From: Flavobacteriales bacterium
GTDB taxonomy: Bacteria > Bacteroidota > Bacteroidia > Flavobacteriales_F > PHOS-HE28
NCBI GenBank assembly: GCA_019638115.1
Contig: JAHBUK010000002.1
Coordinates: 193,867 to 257,866 of the forward strand
Length of the DNA stretch: 64,000 nt
Direction of reading: 5' to 3'
This document shows positions 17,140 to 26,593 of the stretch, one piece after another. Made by a program: the position numbers and the translations under genes. Under the pieces are notes generated by a model. It searched no databases and was not told the origin of the DNA. It was given only the letters and a program-made list of their open reading frames with translations. Position 1 is the first letter of the stretch, and each line of letters begins with the position of its first letter.

Positions 17140-18039
17140 ATGAGCATTCCGAAGAACCATCACTTTGTGCCGCGAGGCTATCTGAAGCGCCTCGTTATGC
17201 CCGATACCGAGGTACACTACGCGTGGAAGGAGTCGAGAATCATCAGTAGTACATCCGCCAAGAAGCTGTGCAGTGAGATCGATGGCTACAAGCTGGTGAG
17301 CGTGGCACCGGAGGATGCGTTGATTTTGGAAACCACTTACAAGAACCTATGGGAGGATCACTACGATGAGGTTTACAAGACGCTGGTCGATGATACGACG
17401 GTCATCATAGATGATCGTCTACGGCAAATCGTAGTAGGCACTGTTTGTTCGCTTCTTTTCCGCTCCCAGCGTATAGTGAATGCAGTAGATGGCCTTATGC
17501 GCCAGAGCATTGCCTTCATGGCAAATGCACGGGCGCTGGATGGGTCACAACCTAAGGTTGCGGAGCTTGATGGCAAGACGTATCAACTTGAGGGGAAAAC
17601 GGAGGATGATCTATGGGCGGAATACCAAGCGAACACGAACAATGATGGACTTCTTGTGCAGCAGTTCATCACTGGTGTGAGGCTCCAACAGGTTCGGTCA
17701 CGTGATGCGATATGTATCACCAAGGTCCATGGCACGACAGGTTTTATTTCTTCGGATAACCCGACACGGATACACTATCCACCTGACGCAGGGATCGTAG
17801 CGCCCTTCAACGTCACGGATGTATTGACACTACCGCTGAATGAGTCTTATCGAGTGGAACTCGTGCCCGGGATCCCTAAGGTAGAACTCAAGCGCATCTA
17901 CAGGTTCGAGTTGAGTGGGTCTGAGGCCGAGACCGAGGTGCTGGAGAACAACATCCGGCAATTCAATGAGGCGGAGAGAATGGTGCTTGGGCGCAATGAA
18001 AGTCTGGAGTCCTTTTTTGGCCAGGTGCGATCTCGATAG
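17140..18039 (+). CDS. DUF4238 domain-containing protein
   Basis: A 299-aa protein whose opening PKNHHFVPRGYLKRLV is the hallmark of DUF4238, a family of unknown biochemical activity found patchily across bacteria and often in accessory DNA. Other visible features are a helical centre (VVGTVCSLLFRSQRIV near residue 110), TGFISSDNPTRIHYP near 200, and a helical C-terminus. There are no signal peptide or membrane segments. The gene is AT-richer than its neighbours, reads against them, lies between two clpB 3' ends, and is followed immediately by a structured element. It was therefore probably acquired horizontally. Function unknown. Confidence 0.8.
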   Translation: MSIPKNHHFVPRGYLKRLVMPDTEVHYAWKESRIISSTSAKKLCSEIDGYKLVSVAPEDALILETTYKNLWEDHYDEVYKTLVDDTTVIIDDRLRQIVVGTVCSLLFRSQRIVNAVDGLMRQSIAFMANARALDGSQPKVAELDGKTYQLEGKTEDDLWAEYQANTNNDGLLVQQFITGVRLQQVRSRDAICITKVHGTTGFISSDNPTRIHYPPDAGIVAPFNVTDVLTLPLNESYRVELVPGIPKVELKRIYRFELSGSEAETEVLENNIRQFNEAERMVLGRNESLESFFGQVRSR

Positions 18040-18042
18040 GAC

Positions 18043-18262
18043 GCCTAATGTTGTGGGTATTGCTCGCTGCGTGAGGGGGCGCAACGGCAGCCCGGGGTAG
18101 GCAGGGCCTTGCAGCCGCGAGCAGAGAGGAGGCCCCGACGGTAGGAGGGGACCCCGGAGCGCCGCGGGTGCTGGCCCGGACTAGTCCGGCTAAAGCGAAG
18201 CACCCGGCCCCGCCCTCATCCGAGTAGCGAAACCGGGCGCAGCCCACTGGTTGTCATTTAGA
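18043..18262. other. Long GC-rich structured element (attC-like ends) between DUF4238 and clpB
   Basis: It begins 3 nt after the DUF4238 stop. Outer ends CCTAATG..GTGGG and CCCAC..CATTTAG can pair imperfectly. Inside are TGCTCGC/GCGAGCA (18061-18067 with 18117-18123), CGGGTGCT/AGCACCCG (18165-18172 with 18199-18206) and the perfect palindrome CCGGACTAGTCCGG (18176-18189). The first bases, GCCTAAT, come close to the integron R'' box RYYYAAC, but the length and internal branching exceed a usual attC. It could be a structured RNA, a recombination site or a REP-type element. Confidence 0.55.
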
Positions 18263-18279
18263 GGGCGGGGACACGCCCA

Positions 18280-18299
18280 CCCTTCGACTCTGCTCAGGG
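18280..18299. repeat. REP-like palindrome downstream of clpB
   Basis: CCCTTCGACTCTGCTCAGGG has complementary ends (CCCT/AGGG, extended by C..G pairs) and contains the TTCGAC..GCTCAG core found at three other places in this window. It lies 10 nt beyond the clpB stop codon. Confidence 0.65.
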
Positions 18300-18309
18300 C
18301 GGGCTATCC

Positions 18310-20967
18310 TCACACCTCCGCCTTGCTCTTCCTCGCCTTCCCATTCCCATTCGCCTTCTCCGCCTCCTTCTCGTCCACAGGCTTCCGCAACACGATCTTC
18401 CCGTCGAACACATCGATCACCTGCGCCTTCCCCGTCTCCAACGTCCCTGCGATGATCTGCTTGCTCAACTCGTTCAGCAGCTCCTTCTGGATCATCCGCT
18501 TGATCGGCCGCGCTCCGAACTGCGGGTCGAAGCCTTGCGTGCTGATGTGCGCGATCAACTCCTCACTGGGCAGCAGGTGGATGTCCTTCTCCTCCAGCTT
18601 GTGCAAGAGCATGTGCAACTGCAGTTTCACGATCTCCCTTACATCTGCCTGGCTCAGCGGACGGAACATGATCAGTTCGTCCACGCGGTTGAGGAACTCG
18701 GGGCGCACGGTCTTGCGCAGCAGGTCCATCACTTCACGTTGGGTCTTCTCAACGACCGCGTCCACATCCTTGCGCTCCAGGTTCTCGAAATTCTCCTGGA
18801 TGATGTGTGAGCCGATGTTGCTCGTCATGATGATGAGGGTGTTCTTGAAGTTCACCACGCGGCCCTTGTTGTCGGTGAGGCGGCCATCGTCGAGCACCTG
18901 CAGCAGGATGTTCCACACGTCGGGGTGGGCCTTCTCGATCTCGTCCAGCAGCACCACGCTGTAGGGCTTGCGGCGCACGGCCTCGGTGAGCTGGCCGCCC
19001 TCGTCGTAGCCCACGTAGCCCGGGGGCGCGCCCACCAGACGGCTCACGCTGTGGCGCTCCTGGTACTCGCTCATGTCGATGCGCGTCATGGCGTGCTCGT
19101 CGTTGAAGAGGATCTCGCTGAGCGCCTTGGCCAGTTCCGTTTTACCGACGCCGGTGGTGCCGAGGAAGATGAAGCTGCCGATGGGCCGCTTCTCATCGCC
19201 CATGCCTGCGCGGCTGCGGCGCACGGCGTCGGCCACGGCATGCACGGCCTCGTCCTGACCGATCACGCGCTTGTGCAATTCATCCTCGAGGTGGAGCAAT
19301 TTGGTGCGCTCGGCTTCGAGCATGCGCGTTACCGGCACACCGGTCCAGCGGCTCACCACGGCGGCGATCTCCTCCACGTCCACCTCCTCCTTGATCATCT
19401 TGCTCTCGGCCTGGAGCTTCAGCAGCTCGTCCTTGGCGGCGGCCAGTTCCTTCTCGGTCTCCTGGATGCGGCCGTAGCGGATCTCGGCCACTTTCCCGAA
19501 GTCGCCCTCACGCTCGTACTGCTGCGCCTGGTGCTTCAGTTCCTCGATCTGGTCCTTGGCGCTGTTGATGCGTTCCACCAATTGGCGCTCGCTCTCCCAG
19601 CGCGCCTTGAAGCCGTCGCGCTGGCCGCTGAGTTCCGCAAGCTCCTTGTTCAGCTCGGCGAGTTTGGCTTCGTCGTTCTCGCGCTTGATGGCCTCACGCT
19701 CGATCTCCAGCTGCATGATGCGGCGGTCGATCTCGTCGAGTTCCTCGGGCTTGGAGTTGATCTCCATGCGCAGTTTGCTGGCGGCCTCGTCGATCAGGTC
19801 GATGGCCTTGTCCGGCAGGAAACGGTCGGCGATGTAGCGCGTGCTCAGCTCCACGGCGGCGATGATCGCGGCATCCTTGATCAGCACCTTGTGGTGGCTC
19901 TCGTACTTCTCCTTCAGGCCGCGCAGGATGGAGATGGCGTCCTCGCGTGAAGGCTCGTCAACCATCACCTTCTGGAAGCGGCGCTCCAATGCCTTGTCCT
20001 TCTCGAAGTACTTCTGGTACTCGTTGAGCGTGGTGGCGCCGATGCTGCGCAGTTCGCCGCGTGCGAGGGCGGGCTTCAGAATGTTGGCGGCGTCCATGGC
20101 GCCTTCGCCACCGCCGGCGCCCACCAGCGTGTGGATCTCGTCGATGAAGAGGATGATGTTGCCTTCCGAGGCGATCACCTCCTTCACCACGGCTTTCAGG
20201 CGCTCCTCGAACTCGCCCTTGTACTTGGCGCCGGCGATCAGCGCGGCAATGTCGAGGCTGAAGACCTGCTTGCCCTTGAGGTCCTCGGGGATGTCGCCAT
20301 TCACCACGCGCTGAGCGATGCCTTCGGCGATGGCGGTCTTGCCCACGCCGGGTTCACCGATCAGGATCGGGTTGTTCTTGGTGCGGCGGCTGAGGATCTG
20401 CAGCACGCGGCGGATCTCCTCGTCGCGGCCGATGACCGGATCGAGCTTGTTGTCCTTGGCGAGCTGGTTGAGGTTCTTCGCGTACTTGTTCAGCGCGTTG
20501 TAGGTCTCCTCCTGGCTCTGGCTGGTGACCTTGCTGCCCTTGCGCAGCTCCTTGATCGCCGCGATGAGGTCCTTCTTGTTGACGCCGTTATCCTTCAGCA
20601 ACTGGCTCACGGTGTCGCCGCTGTCCAGGATGCCGATGAGCATGTGCTCCACGCTGGCGAACTCATCGCCGAACTCCTTCAGCGCAGCGAGCGCCTTGGT
20701 GAGCGCATCGCTGCTGTAGCGCGAAAGGCTGATCTGTCCGCCGCTCACTTTCGGGTAGCCCTTCACGATGCGGTCCAGCGCCTGCGTCATGGCGGGCACG
20801 TTGACGTTGAGCTTCTTCAGCAGGAAGGGCGTCACGTCGGGATCCACCTCCAGGATGCCCTTGAGCAGGTGGCCGTTCTCGAGCATCTGCTGGCCGTATC
20901 CGGTGGCGATGGTCTGCGCCTGTTGGATGGCCTGCTGGGAGCGGATGGTGAATTTGTTGAGGTCCAT
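18310..20967 (-). CDS. clpB: ATP-dependent chaperone ClpB
   Basis: An 885-aa Hsp100 disaggregase that forms a hexamer and, with DnaK, rescues aggregated proteins in the cytosol. Domain order: double Clp-N repeat (1-145), AAA-1 with Walker [14 protein letters not shown] near residue 205 and Walker [15 protein letters not shown]-like sequence near 270 (read as [14 protein letters not shown]), the coiled-coil middle domain (about 400-525) that separates ClpB from ClpA/C, AAA-2 with [14 protein letters not shown] near 605 and [13 protein letters not shown] near 675, and the C-terminal small domain. A Lys/Glu-rich tail ends the protein. A perfect hairpin sits just before the start codon; no CIRCE operator is visible. 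Confidence 0.97.
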   Translation of the reverse strand: MDLNKFTIRSQQAIQQAQTIATGYGQQMLENGHLLKGILEVDPDVTPFLLKKLNVNVPAMTQALDRIVKGYPKVSGGQISLSRYSSDALTKALAALKEFGDEFASVEHMLIGILDSGDTVSQLLKDNGVNKKDLIAAIKELRKGSKVTSQSQEETYNALNKYAKNLNQLAKDNKLDPVIGRDEEIRRVLQILSRRTKNNPILIGEPGVGKTAIAEGIAQRVVNGDIPEDLKGKQVFSLDIAALIAGAKYKGEFEERLKAVVKEVIASEGNIILFIDEIHTLVGAGGGEGAMDAANILKPALARGELRSIGATTLNEYQKYFEKDKALERRFQKVMVDEPSREDAISILRGLKEKYESHHKVLIKDAAIIAAVELSTRYIADRFLPDKAIDLIDEAASKLRMEINSKPEELDEIDRRIMQLEIEREAIKRENDEAKLAELNKELAELSGQRDGFKARWESERQLVERINSAKDQIEELKHQAQQYEREGDFGKVAEIRYGRIQETEKELAAAKDELLKLQAESKMIKEEVDVEEIAAVVSRWTGVPVTRMLEAERTKLLHLEDELHKRVIGQDEAVHAVADAVRRSRAGMGDEKRPIGSFIFLGTTGVGKTELAKALSEILFNDEHAMTRIDMSEYQERHSVSRLVGAPPGYVGYDEGGQLTEAVRRKPYSVVLLDEIEKAHPDVWNILLQVLDDGRLTDNKGRVVNFKNTLIIMTSNIGSHIIQENFENLERKDVDAVVEKTQREVMDLLRKTVRPEFLNRVDELIMFRPLSQADVREIVKLQLHMLLHKLEEKDIHLLPSEELIAHISTQGFDPQFGARPIKRMIQKELLNELSKQIIAGTLETGKAQVIDVFDGKIVLRKPVDEKEAEKANGNGKARKSKAEV

Positions 20968-20974
20968 CGTTGGT

Positions 20975-20995
20975 CCACAGGCATCTTGCCTGTGG
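20975..20995. repeat. Perfect hairpin in the clpB leader
   Basis: CCACAGGCA (20975-20983) and TGCCTGTGG (20987-20995) are perfect 9-nt arms around a 3-nt loop. The hairpin ends 8 nt before the clpB start codon in the mRNA, so it covers the ribosome-binding region. Confidence 0.7.
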
Positions 20996-21022
20996 TGATT
21001 TTTTGTTGCTGGTTAAGCTATC

Positions 21023-21065
21023 ATGGTCGATCCCACTTCAACTTCGCTCAGTGTCGATCGACCAT
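21023..21065. repeat. REP-like palindrome upstream of clpB
   Basis: ATGGTCGATC (21023-21032) and GATCGACCAT (21056-21065) are perfect 10-nt inverted arms. They enclose CACT/AGTG and the core TTCAACTTCGCTCAG (21037-21051), which occurs identically, in the other orientation, at 35950-35964. Confidence 0.7.
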
Positions 21066-21358
21066 CCAGTGCCTTTCGTGGTAGATAGGTCGACGCGGTG
21101 TCAGCAAAGCATGAACCGATGCACGGACAAGGAAATTGTGGCAGATTTGAATGGTCGCACCTGCAAATTAGTCCGACGATAGACCGGAGTTCCGGACGAT
21201 ATGGCTTGTGCGAGGGAGTTGGAATGAAGAGTTACCAAGGATAGAGTGTGTTCCAGTGTGCGAGAAGTTCCGGCGATGAAGCAGCGTTTTTGATTCTGAG
21301 GGTATCTTGGTCACAGATGCAAAGAGGCGATAGGGCTGCGTTGTGGCCAGAGCATATA

Positions 21359-24300
21359 ATGATCGTGAGAGGCTACATGGCCTGTGCGTGCTTGCTCTTT
21401 GCATGTGTACTGTTTGCGCCTGTGTTGCAAGCCCAGCCCTATTGGGTTCAGGATGTTGGTGGGATCGGTAACGAGCACGTCGCGGACGTGAAGGTGGATA
21501 GCGATGGTTCCATTTACGTGGTGGGGGAGTTCGGAGGAACGATCCAGTTCGGCGGGCAGACCTACACGAGCAGCGGAGGAATAGATGTGTTCGCTGCGCG
21601 CCTGACGCCTGGCGGAGATGTTACCTGGTTCAAGCAAGGTGGAGGTAGTGGGATAGACCGCGGAAAGAAGCTGGCCTTGGGGGCGCAGAACACGCTTGCC
21701 GTAGCCGGTGATTTCATGGGCCAGGCCCAAGTGTTCGGATCAACGCTCACCAGTGCCGGTGGTACTTCGGACATGTTCGTGGCGCTCTTGGAGAAAGCCA
21801 GTGGTGACCTGGTATGGATCCGGCAGGGCGGGGGCGCCACAGGCACGGATTCGCCCGGTGGTGTGAGCATTGCATCCGATGGCCGGGTCACGGTGGCCGG
21901 TGAGTTCCGGGGCAATGCACTTTGGAACGGCAATACGCTGACCAGCATGACCGATATCGATACCGGACAACCGAGTGCGGATGTGTTCATTGTAACCTAC
22001 GCTCCGGACGGCCAACTGCTTTGGCTGAAGCAGGGAGCTGGTGGGCTTACGGACTTTGCGGTCGAAGTGGTGCATGATGCTGGCGGCAACTGTTATGTGA
22101 CGGGCCAGTTCAGCGGCGACATCGCCTTCGGGCAGACATACGCCAACCCCATGGTGAACGCCAGTTTTCTGCTTCGATTGGATGCTGCCGGTAACGACGT
22201 CTGGTTCCGGCGTTTTGGTGGTGGGGCTTTCAACCATGTGCGTGATATGACCTTTACTTCCGGTGGAACGCTGCTGCTGACCGGTGACCTGCAAGGCACG
22301 ATGGTGTGGGTGGGTTCGAGTTCCGTGAATGTCCCCGCCGCTCAGGCGTATGCGTATTACTTGCTCTCCGTTAGTGCCGATGGAGAATTGCTGGCGAACA
22401 CCACGATGGGTTCGGAGAATGGAGTAAGTGTGCGTGGTATCGCGGCCAACGCGGCCCATGTTGCGGTGGTGGGGGAGTTCGATTGTCGCTTCACCGGGTT
22501 GAGCAATTTCTACAACGCCCAGGGCATATTCATGGCCACCGGAACAGAGGATCTGTTCGTGGCCATGCATGCGCCCGGCAGCCTGGCCTTTCAGGAAGCG
22601 CAACAGTTCGGAGGTGGGTCGTCCAAAGCAGCGGGCGCCATTGCATTCATGCCGGGCGGTGATGCCGTGTTCACGGGCTCCTTTCAACAGCACCTGATCT
22701 TTCCGGCAGTGCCTGGTTTCACGGCCGAGCTGACCACCGCGGGTGCTGGCTTGTTGGGCACCTCCAACGGCACTCTGTGCAACGATCCCAACTACGGTGT
22801 TTTCGCGGCAAGCGTGGGCGCTGGCTTGATGGACGGTTTCGTGGCCCGCGGCTACGTGCAAGGTCGGGCACCCTACGATTGGTGGATACGCACGGGTGGT
22901 GGATGCAACAGGCCGGAGTTGGAGCCCTGCATCCGCACCGCCAATGCCAGTGTGTGCCAGGATACCATCAATGTCTGTCTGGGCACCACGCTAACGGTGG
23001 ACCTCAAGTTCCCGCATACGCTCGATGCGCTCCCGCCCTTTGTTTCGCCGTCCATCCAATACCAATGGTCCACCGGAAGCACTGCTCCCACGATCCTGGT
23101 CACCACCAGCGGCACCTATTCGGTCACCATCACTTCGGCCAACGGATGCTGGCAGTGGACCGACAACATCGTCGTACAGGTATCGCCCCTGCCTCCTTTC
23201 CCCTTGATCTTCGATGATGTGGTGGTGAATGCTGGTACATCCGCTCCAGCACTCATCGAATTGTGCCATCCGCAAATGCAATGGGTTTGGGGTACCAACA
23301 TGCCCGCCAATGCCACCATCTGGTGGACCACTCCCTTCGGGGGTGTGCAGGTCTTCAATGACTCGGTGCAAGTGGATACCACGGGTAGCTACGTGCTCCA
23401 TGTAATGAACGAGTTCGGATGCGTGCGTATGGTGAACGTACAGGTGATCGACAACCCTGTTACACCGATGCCTGACATCCAGCTCCTTGTCGACCTAGTC
23501 TTTCCCTTGGATGTGGATCTGAACGACACCATACAAGTTTGCAGAGGAGAGGCGATCGGCTTTCAATACATACCTACGTGGATCGTGGATGGCGAAGTGG
23601 TTGAAGAGCTGCCGCCAGGTTTGCACATCCATTGGAGCCTTGCGCCAGGGCCCCCGGATATCCTTGCGGACAGTGGTCCGCAGCAATCCATATTCTCGCC
23701 CTCCGCCGGAACAGGATGGTACCCGATCGAGGTCATCATCATGGTGGACAACAGTCCATGTTTTGAGGATACCCTCTACTTCACCGTGATCGATAGCATT
23801 CATGTGATCGTGCATCCTGTGTTGGAAGTGGAGGTGGGACTTACCGGACCAACGCAGCTCTGTGACGGCAATGCCGTGGTGCTTGTCGCAACATGCTCCG
23901 GATGCCAGGAAGTATCATGGACGGGACCATCGTTCACGCTCATCGATGAACTGAGCATCTCTGTAAGTGGCGGCGGGTTGTACACGGTGCTCGGCACGGC
24001 CACGGATGAATTTGGATGTATATACACGGATTCGGAAGGCATTGAGGTGTTGGTGCCCATCGGACCGGTGCTCATCATCGACCCACCGGATGGCATCATC
24101 TGTCCGAATACCAGTGCTACCGTGATGACCACCGTGCAAGGCACCGGGCATGTTTGGTATGGTCCGCAGGGGGCGATCAACGGGCAAGGACCTTCGCTGA
24201 CCACCAACGTGCCGGGAGAATACTACTTGAGCATGGTTGTGAGCGGCTGTCCGGTCACCAGCAACAGCGTGCTGCTGTCCGGCTATGGAACGCCCTTCTT

Positions 24301-25684
24301 CGATGTATCAGTTCCACCGGTGCAGTGTTATCCCGGACAACCGGTAACACTACAAGTGGCGAGCGTGCCAGGTGCATTGATCCAGTGGCAGGCGCCGCTT
24401 ACGGGTACGGGGCAGACACAAGTGGTCACTCAACCGGGCACGTACACGTGCAGTGTAAGCGCGTGCAACATCACCACACAATTGTCCATGGTGGTGGTTC
24501 TGGATCCCGTTGTGGTGGAACTGCTGGACGCTGGTCCCTTTTACCTGTGCCCCGGTGATAGTGTGCTGCTGCAAGTGGCACCCGGTCCAGATACGTATTC
24601 CTGGATACCCGGACCCGGCGACACGAACACGCTGGTGGTGAACTCGCCCGGCTCTTATTCGGTGGCCGTTTCCAATGCATCGGGTTGCAGCGATACATCG
24701 GCTGTGGTACTTGTGGAACAGGTGGCCTTTCCCGATCCCTTGGTGGTGTCTGATACCACTGTATGCCAGGGAGACATTGCCGTGCTCCTGGCAACCGGTT
24801 CGAACACGCCGGTGTGGTACGCGGATCCTGGATACACACAGCTGCTTGGCAGTGGTCCCGTGCTCAACATAGTGGCTGAGCAGAGCATGCTGATCCATGT
24901 GCGGCAAGAGCAAAATGGATGCATCGGAGATTCTGCGGTCGCCATGCTTGAGGTGATACCAAGACCGGCAGCACCACAACTTTCGGGGCCTGGGGCGCTT
25001 TGCCTCGGTGATGCTTTCCTTCTTTCGCTTCAGACCGTGGATACGCTGAACTACACCTGGGTCACGCCTGCAGGGCCGTACGCAGGTGGTTCCATTTCCA
25101 TTCCGGAGGTTGCGGTGGAAGATGCAGGCCTCTATTCCTGCGCTGCGGTGTACATGGGCTGTGAAGGGCCCGCCAGCACCCACCAGCTGATCGTTTTCGT
25201 GCCGCAGGATCCCGGCCTTCCGCAGCAGGCTCTTTTGTGCTCAGGTGGATCGGTGGCCTTTACGCTGCCTGAGGGCTTCACCGACATTCAGTGGTCCAAC
25301 GGCATCACCACGCCTTCGGTGGTGATCACGGCCGGAGTGGAGTTGATGGTCAATGCCAACGACCCACAGGGCTGCCCGGTGCAGGCCATGGTGTTGGTGC
25401 AGGAGCAGGACTGCGACATCGAAATACCGAACGTGTTCTCACCCAATGGCGATGGTATCAACGATGGCTGGTTCCCGTCCGGTGGATTCGTAAAGGCCCT
25501 TACGGAGATCCGGAGCCGGTGGGGCAACGTGGTCTATGAAGGCGACATGTTGCTGAAGCCATGGAACGGTCGCCACTTCCGCACTGGCGAACCATGCTCG
25601 GATGGAGTGTACTACTACGTGATCGACCTCGTTCGCTCGGATGGTCGGGTCATCAGCAAAGCCGGGTACTTCCACTTGCAGTAA
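21359..25684 (+). CDS. Giant surface protein with gliding-motility-associated C-terminal domain
   Basis: A 1441-aa exported protein. ATG 21359 opens a signal peptide (ACLLFACVLFAPVLQAQ); ATG 21377 is an alternative start, and upstream open codons are not protein-like. Residues 25-540 are beta-propeller-like repeats with the phrase DSDGSIYVVGEFxG and GGxxxxxFxARL. Residues 560-1350 are a chain of Ig/PKD-like beta-sandwiches typical of Bacteroidota adhesins (GSYSVAVSNASGCSD, CQGDIAVLLATG). The last 85 residues (IPNVFSPNGDGINDGWFP, then GVYYYVIDL) are the CHU_C gliding-motility C-terminal domain, a type-B signal for type IX secretion. It is probably an adhesin; binding partner unknown. Confidence 0.93.
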   Translation: MIVRGYMACACLLFACVLFAPVLQAQPYWVQDVGGIGNEHVADVKVDSDGSIYVVGEFGGTIQFGGQTYTSSGGIDVFAARLTPGGDVTWFKQGGGSGIDRGKKLALGAQNTLAVAGDFMGQAQVFGSTLTSAGGTSDMFVALLEKASGDLVWIRQGGGATGTDSPGGVSIASDGRVTVAGEFRGNALWNGNTLTSMTDIDTGQPSADVFIVTYAPDGQLLWLKQGAGGLTDFAVEVVHDAGGNCYVTGQFSGDIAFGQTYANPMVNASFLLRLDAAGNDVWFRRFGGGAFNHVRDMTFTSGGTLLLTGDLQGTMVWVGSSSVNVPAAQAYAYYLLSVSADGELLANTTMGSENGVSVRGIAANAAHVAVVGEFDCRFTGLSNFYNAQGIFMATGTEDLFVAMHAPGSLAFQEAQQFGGGSSKAAGAIAFMPGGDAVFTGSFQQHLIFPAVPGFTAELTTAGAGLLGTSNGTLCNDPNYGVFAASVGAGLMDGFVARGYVQGRAPYDWWIRTGGGCNRPELEPCIRTANASVCQDTINVCLGTTLTVDLKFPHTLDALPPFVSPSIQYQWSTGSTAPTILVTTSGTYSVTITSANGCWQWTDNIVVQVSPLPPFPLIFDDVVVNAGTSAPALIELCHPQMQWVWGTNMPANATIWWTTPFGGVQVFNDSVQVDTTGSYVLHVMNEFGCVRMVNVQVIDNPVTPMPDIQLLVDLVFPLDVDLNDTIQVCRGEAIGFQYIPTWIVDGEVVEELPPGLHIHWSLAPGPPDILADSGPQQSIFSPSAGTGWYPIEVIIMVDNSPCFEDTLYFTVIDSIHVIVHPVLEVEVGLTGPTQLCDGNAVVLVATCSGCQEVSWTGPSFTLIDELSISVSGGGLYTVLGTATDEFGCIYTDSEGIEVLVPIGPVLIIDPPDGIICPNTSATVMTTVQGTGHVWYGPQGAINGQGPSLTTNVPGEYYLSMVVSGCPVTSNSVLLSGYGTPFFDVSVPPVQCYPGQPVTLQVASVPGALIQWQAPLTGTGQTQVVTQPGTYTCSVSACNITTQLSMVVVLDPVVVELLDAGPFYLCPGDSVLLQVAPGPDTYSWIPGPGDTNTLVVNSPGSYSVAVSNASGCSDTSAVVLVEQVAFPDPLVVSDTTVCQGDIAVLLATGSNTPVWYADPGYTQLLGSGPVLNIVAEQSMLIHVRQEQNGCIGDSAVAMLEVIPRPAAPQLSGPGALCLGDAFLLSLQTVDTLNYTWVTPAGPYAGGSISIPEVAVEDAGLYSCAAVYMGCEGPASTHQLIVFVPQDPGLPQQALLCSGGSVAFTLPEGFTDIQWSNGITTPSVVITAGVELMVNANDPQGCPVQAMVLVQEQDCDIEIPNVFSPNGDGINDGWFPSGGFVKALTEIRSRWGNVVYEGDMLLKPWNGRHFRTGEPCSDGVYYYVIDLVRSDGRVISKAGYFHLQ

Positions 25685-25927
25685 GCTCTTCGCTGCATTT
25701 GCCGTAGCAGCATAAGGTCCGTTTGCGGGTTGAAGCAATGGGGATGTGTGTTAGTGCTCTTCAGCGGTGAGAAGTTCCGTTGGTCTCCGTGGCGAAGTGC
25801 CACTCATGCATACCCCGAGCAGTGCCACGGATGGTAAGCCCAGTGTCCGGGAATGATGCTCTGGTTCGTTCGGTCCACGCTGTTGCCGCTTGTGTAATGC
25901 TTGCCGGTCGGGATCATCGCCGCGGCC

Positions 25928-25935
25928 TACTTTCG
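25928..25935 (+). promoter_or_regulatory. -7 element upstream of the ECF sigma gene
   Basis: TACTTTCG matches the TAnnTTCG variant and lies 11 nt before ATG 25947. A TTG is present but 24 nt upstream, longer than usual, so only the -7 box is called. Confidence 0.45.
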
Positions 25936-25946
25936 GCCCATCGCCC

Positions 25947-26504
25947 ATGGACTTCGCACCCATCGCCGCCGGTGACCGTGCCGCCTTCGAGGCGCTCTTT
26001 CGCCTCCATTACCGGCCGCTGTGCGCCTTTGCCATGGGCTACCTGAAGGATGGTGACAAGGCCGAGGATCTGGTGCAGGACCTCTTTTTCCGCCTCTGGC
26101 TCGATCGCGAAAAGGTGAACATCACCACCAGCGTGAAGGCATATCTCTATGTGGCGGTTCGCAACCGTTGCCTCAATGCTGTGAAGGCCGGTAGCAAGGT
26201 GCGTGCGCTGAACGAGGAGGTGGACGATCACCTTCAGGAGGAAGAGCGGACCGAGGATGAACACACGGAACGCATCGCTCGTGTGCAAGCCGCCATTGAA
26301 GCCCTTCCCGAGGAACGGAGGAAGGTCTTCAAGCTGAGCCGTTACGAAGGGTTGAAATACCAGGAGATCGCCGAACGTCTGGGCATTTCCGTGAAGACCG
26401 TGGAGAACCAGATGGGCAGCGCCCTGAAGACCCTGCGCATCGAACTGAAGGACTTGATGCCTCTGCTGCCCTGGCTTTTCTGGCTGGGCGAAGGGGGCGG
26501 ATAG
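25947..26504 (+). CDS. ECF sigma-70 factor (FecI/Bacteroides expansion type)
   Basis: A 185-aa extracytoplasmic-function sigma factor. Region 2 is at residues 5-75 (FEALFRLHYRPLCAFAMGYL, then AEDLVQDLFFRLW, the core-binding and -10 recognition helix). Region 4 is at 120-175 (ALPEERRKVFKLSRYEGL, then the helix-turn-helix YQEIAERLGISVKTVENQM). This redirects RNA polymerase to a small regulon when released by its anti-sigma factor. The FecR-like gene 90 nt downstream is the expected regulator. ATG 25947 begins at the fold; the frame is open for 19 more codons upstream. Confidence 0.93.
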   Translation: MDFAPIAAGDRAAFEALFRLHYRPLCAFAMGYLKDGDKAEDLVQDLFFRLWLDREKVNITTSVKAYLYVAVRNRCLNAVKAGSKVRALNEEVDDHLQEEERTEDEHTERIARVQAAIEALPEERRKVFKLSRYEGLKYQEIAERLGISVKTVENQMGSALKTLRIELKDLMPLLPWLFWLGEGGG

Positions 26505-26564
26505 GGGTATTGATGATGTCCATTGTCACATACCATGGAAAGGTGTTTATGCACCTCCGGCACC

Positions 26565-26583
26565 GTCGACCCTCCGGGTCGAC
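26565..26583. repeat. Perfect inverted repeat between sigma and fecR genes
   Basis: GTCGACCC (26565-26572) and GGGTCGAC (26576-26583) are perfect 8-nt arms around a 3-nt loop, ending 10 nt before the FecR start codon. It has no T-run, so it is not a normal terminator; it could attenuate or tune translation between the two genes. Confidence 0.6.
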
Positions 26584-26593
26584 TTGACGATCA

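Larger units (their letters stand above)
20968..21358. other. Gene-free interval between clpB and the giant surface protein
   Basis: This 391-nt region separates divergent genes. It holds two REP-like inverted repeats (20975-20995 and 21023-21065). The remaining part, 21070-21358, is AT-richer and contains no convincing coding frame. I could not identify a clean TTG..TAnnTTTG promoter for either gene. Confidence 0.6.

Noticed and set aside
18925-19950. Open frame of about 340 codons opposite clpB
   Set aside because: It is a codon-shadow of the GC-rich clpB gene: Leu/Ala/Val-rich, no family-like motifs, and fully covered by a certain gene.
20968-21070. CIRCE or other heat-shock operator upstream of clpB
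   Set aside because: No TTAGCACTC-N9-GAGTGCTAA pattern; the inverted repeats present are of REP type.
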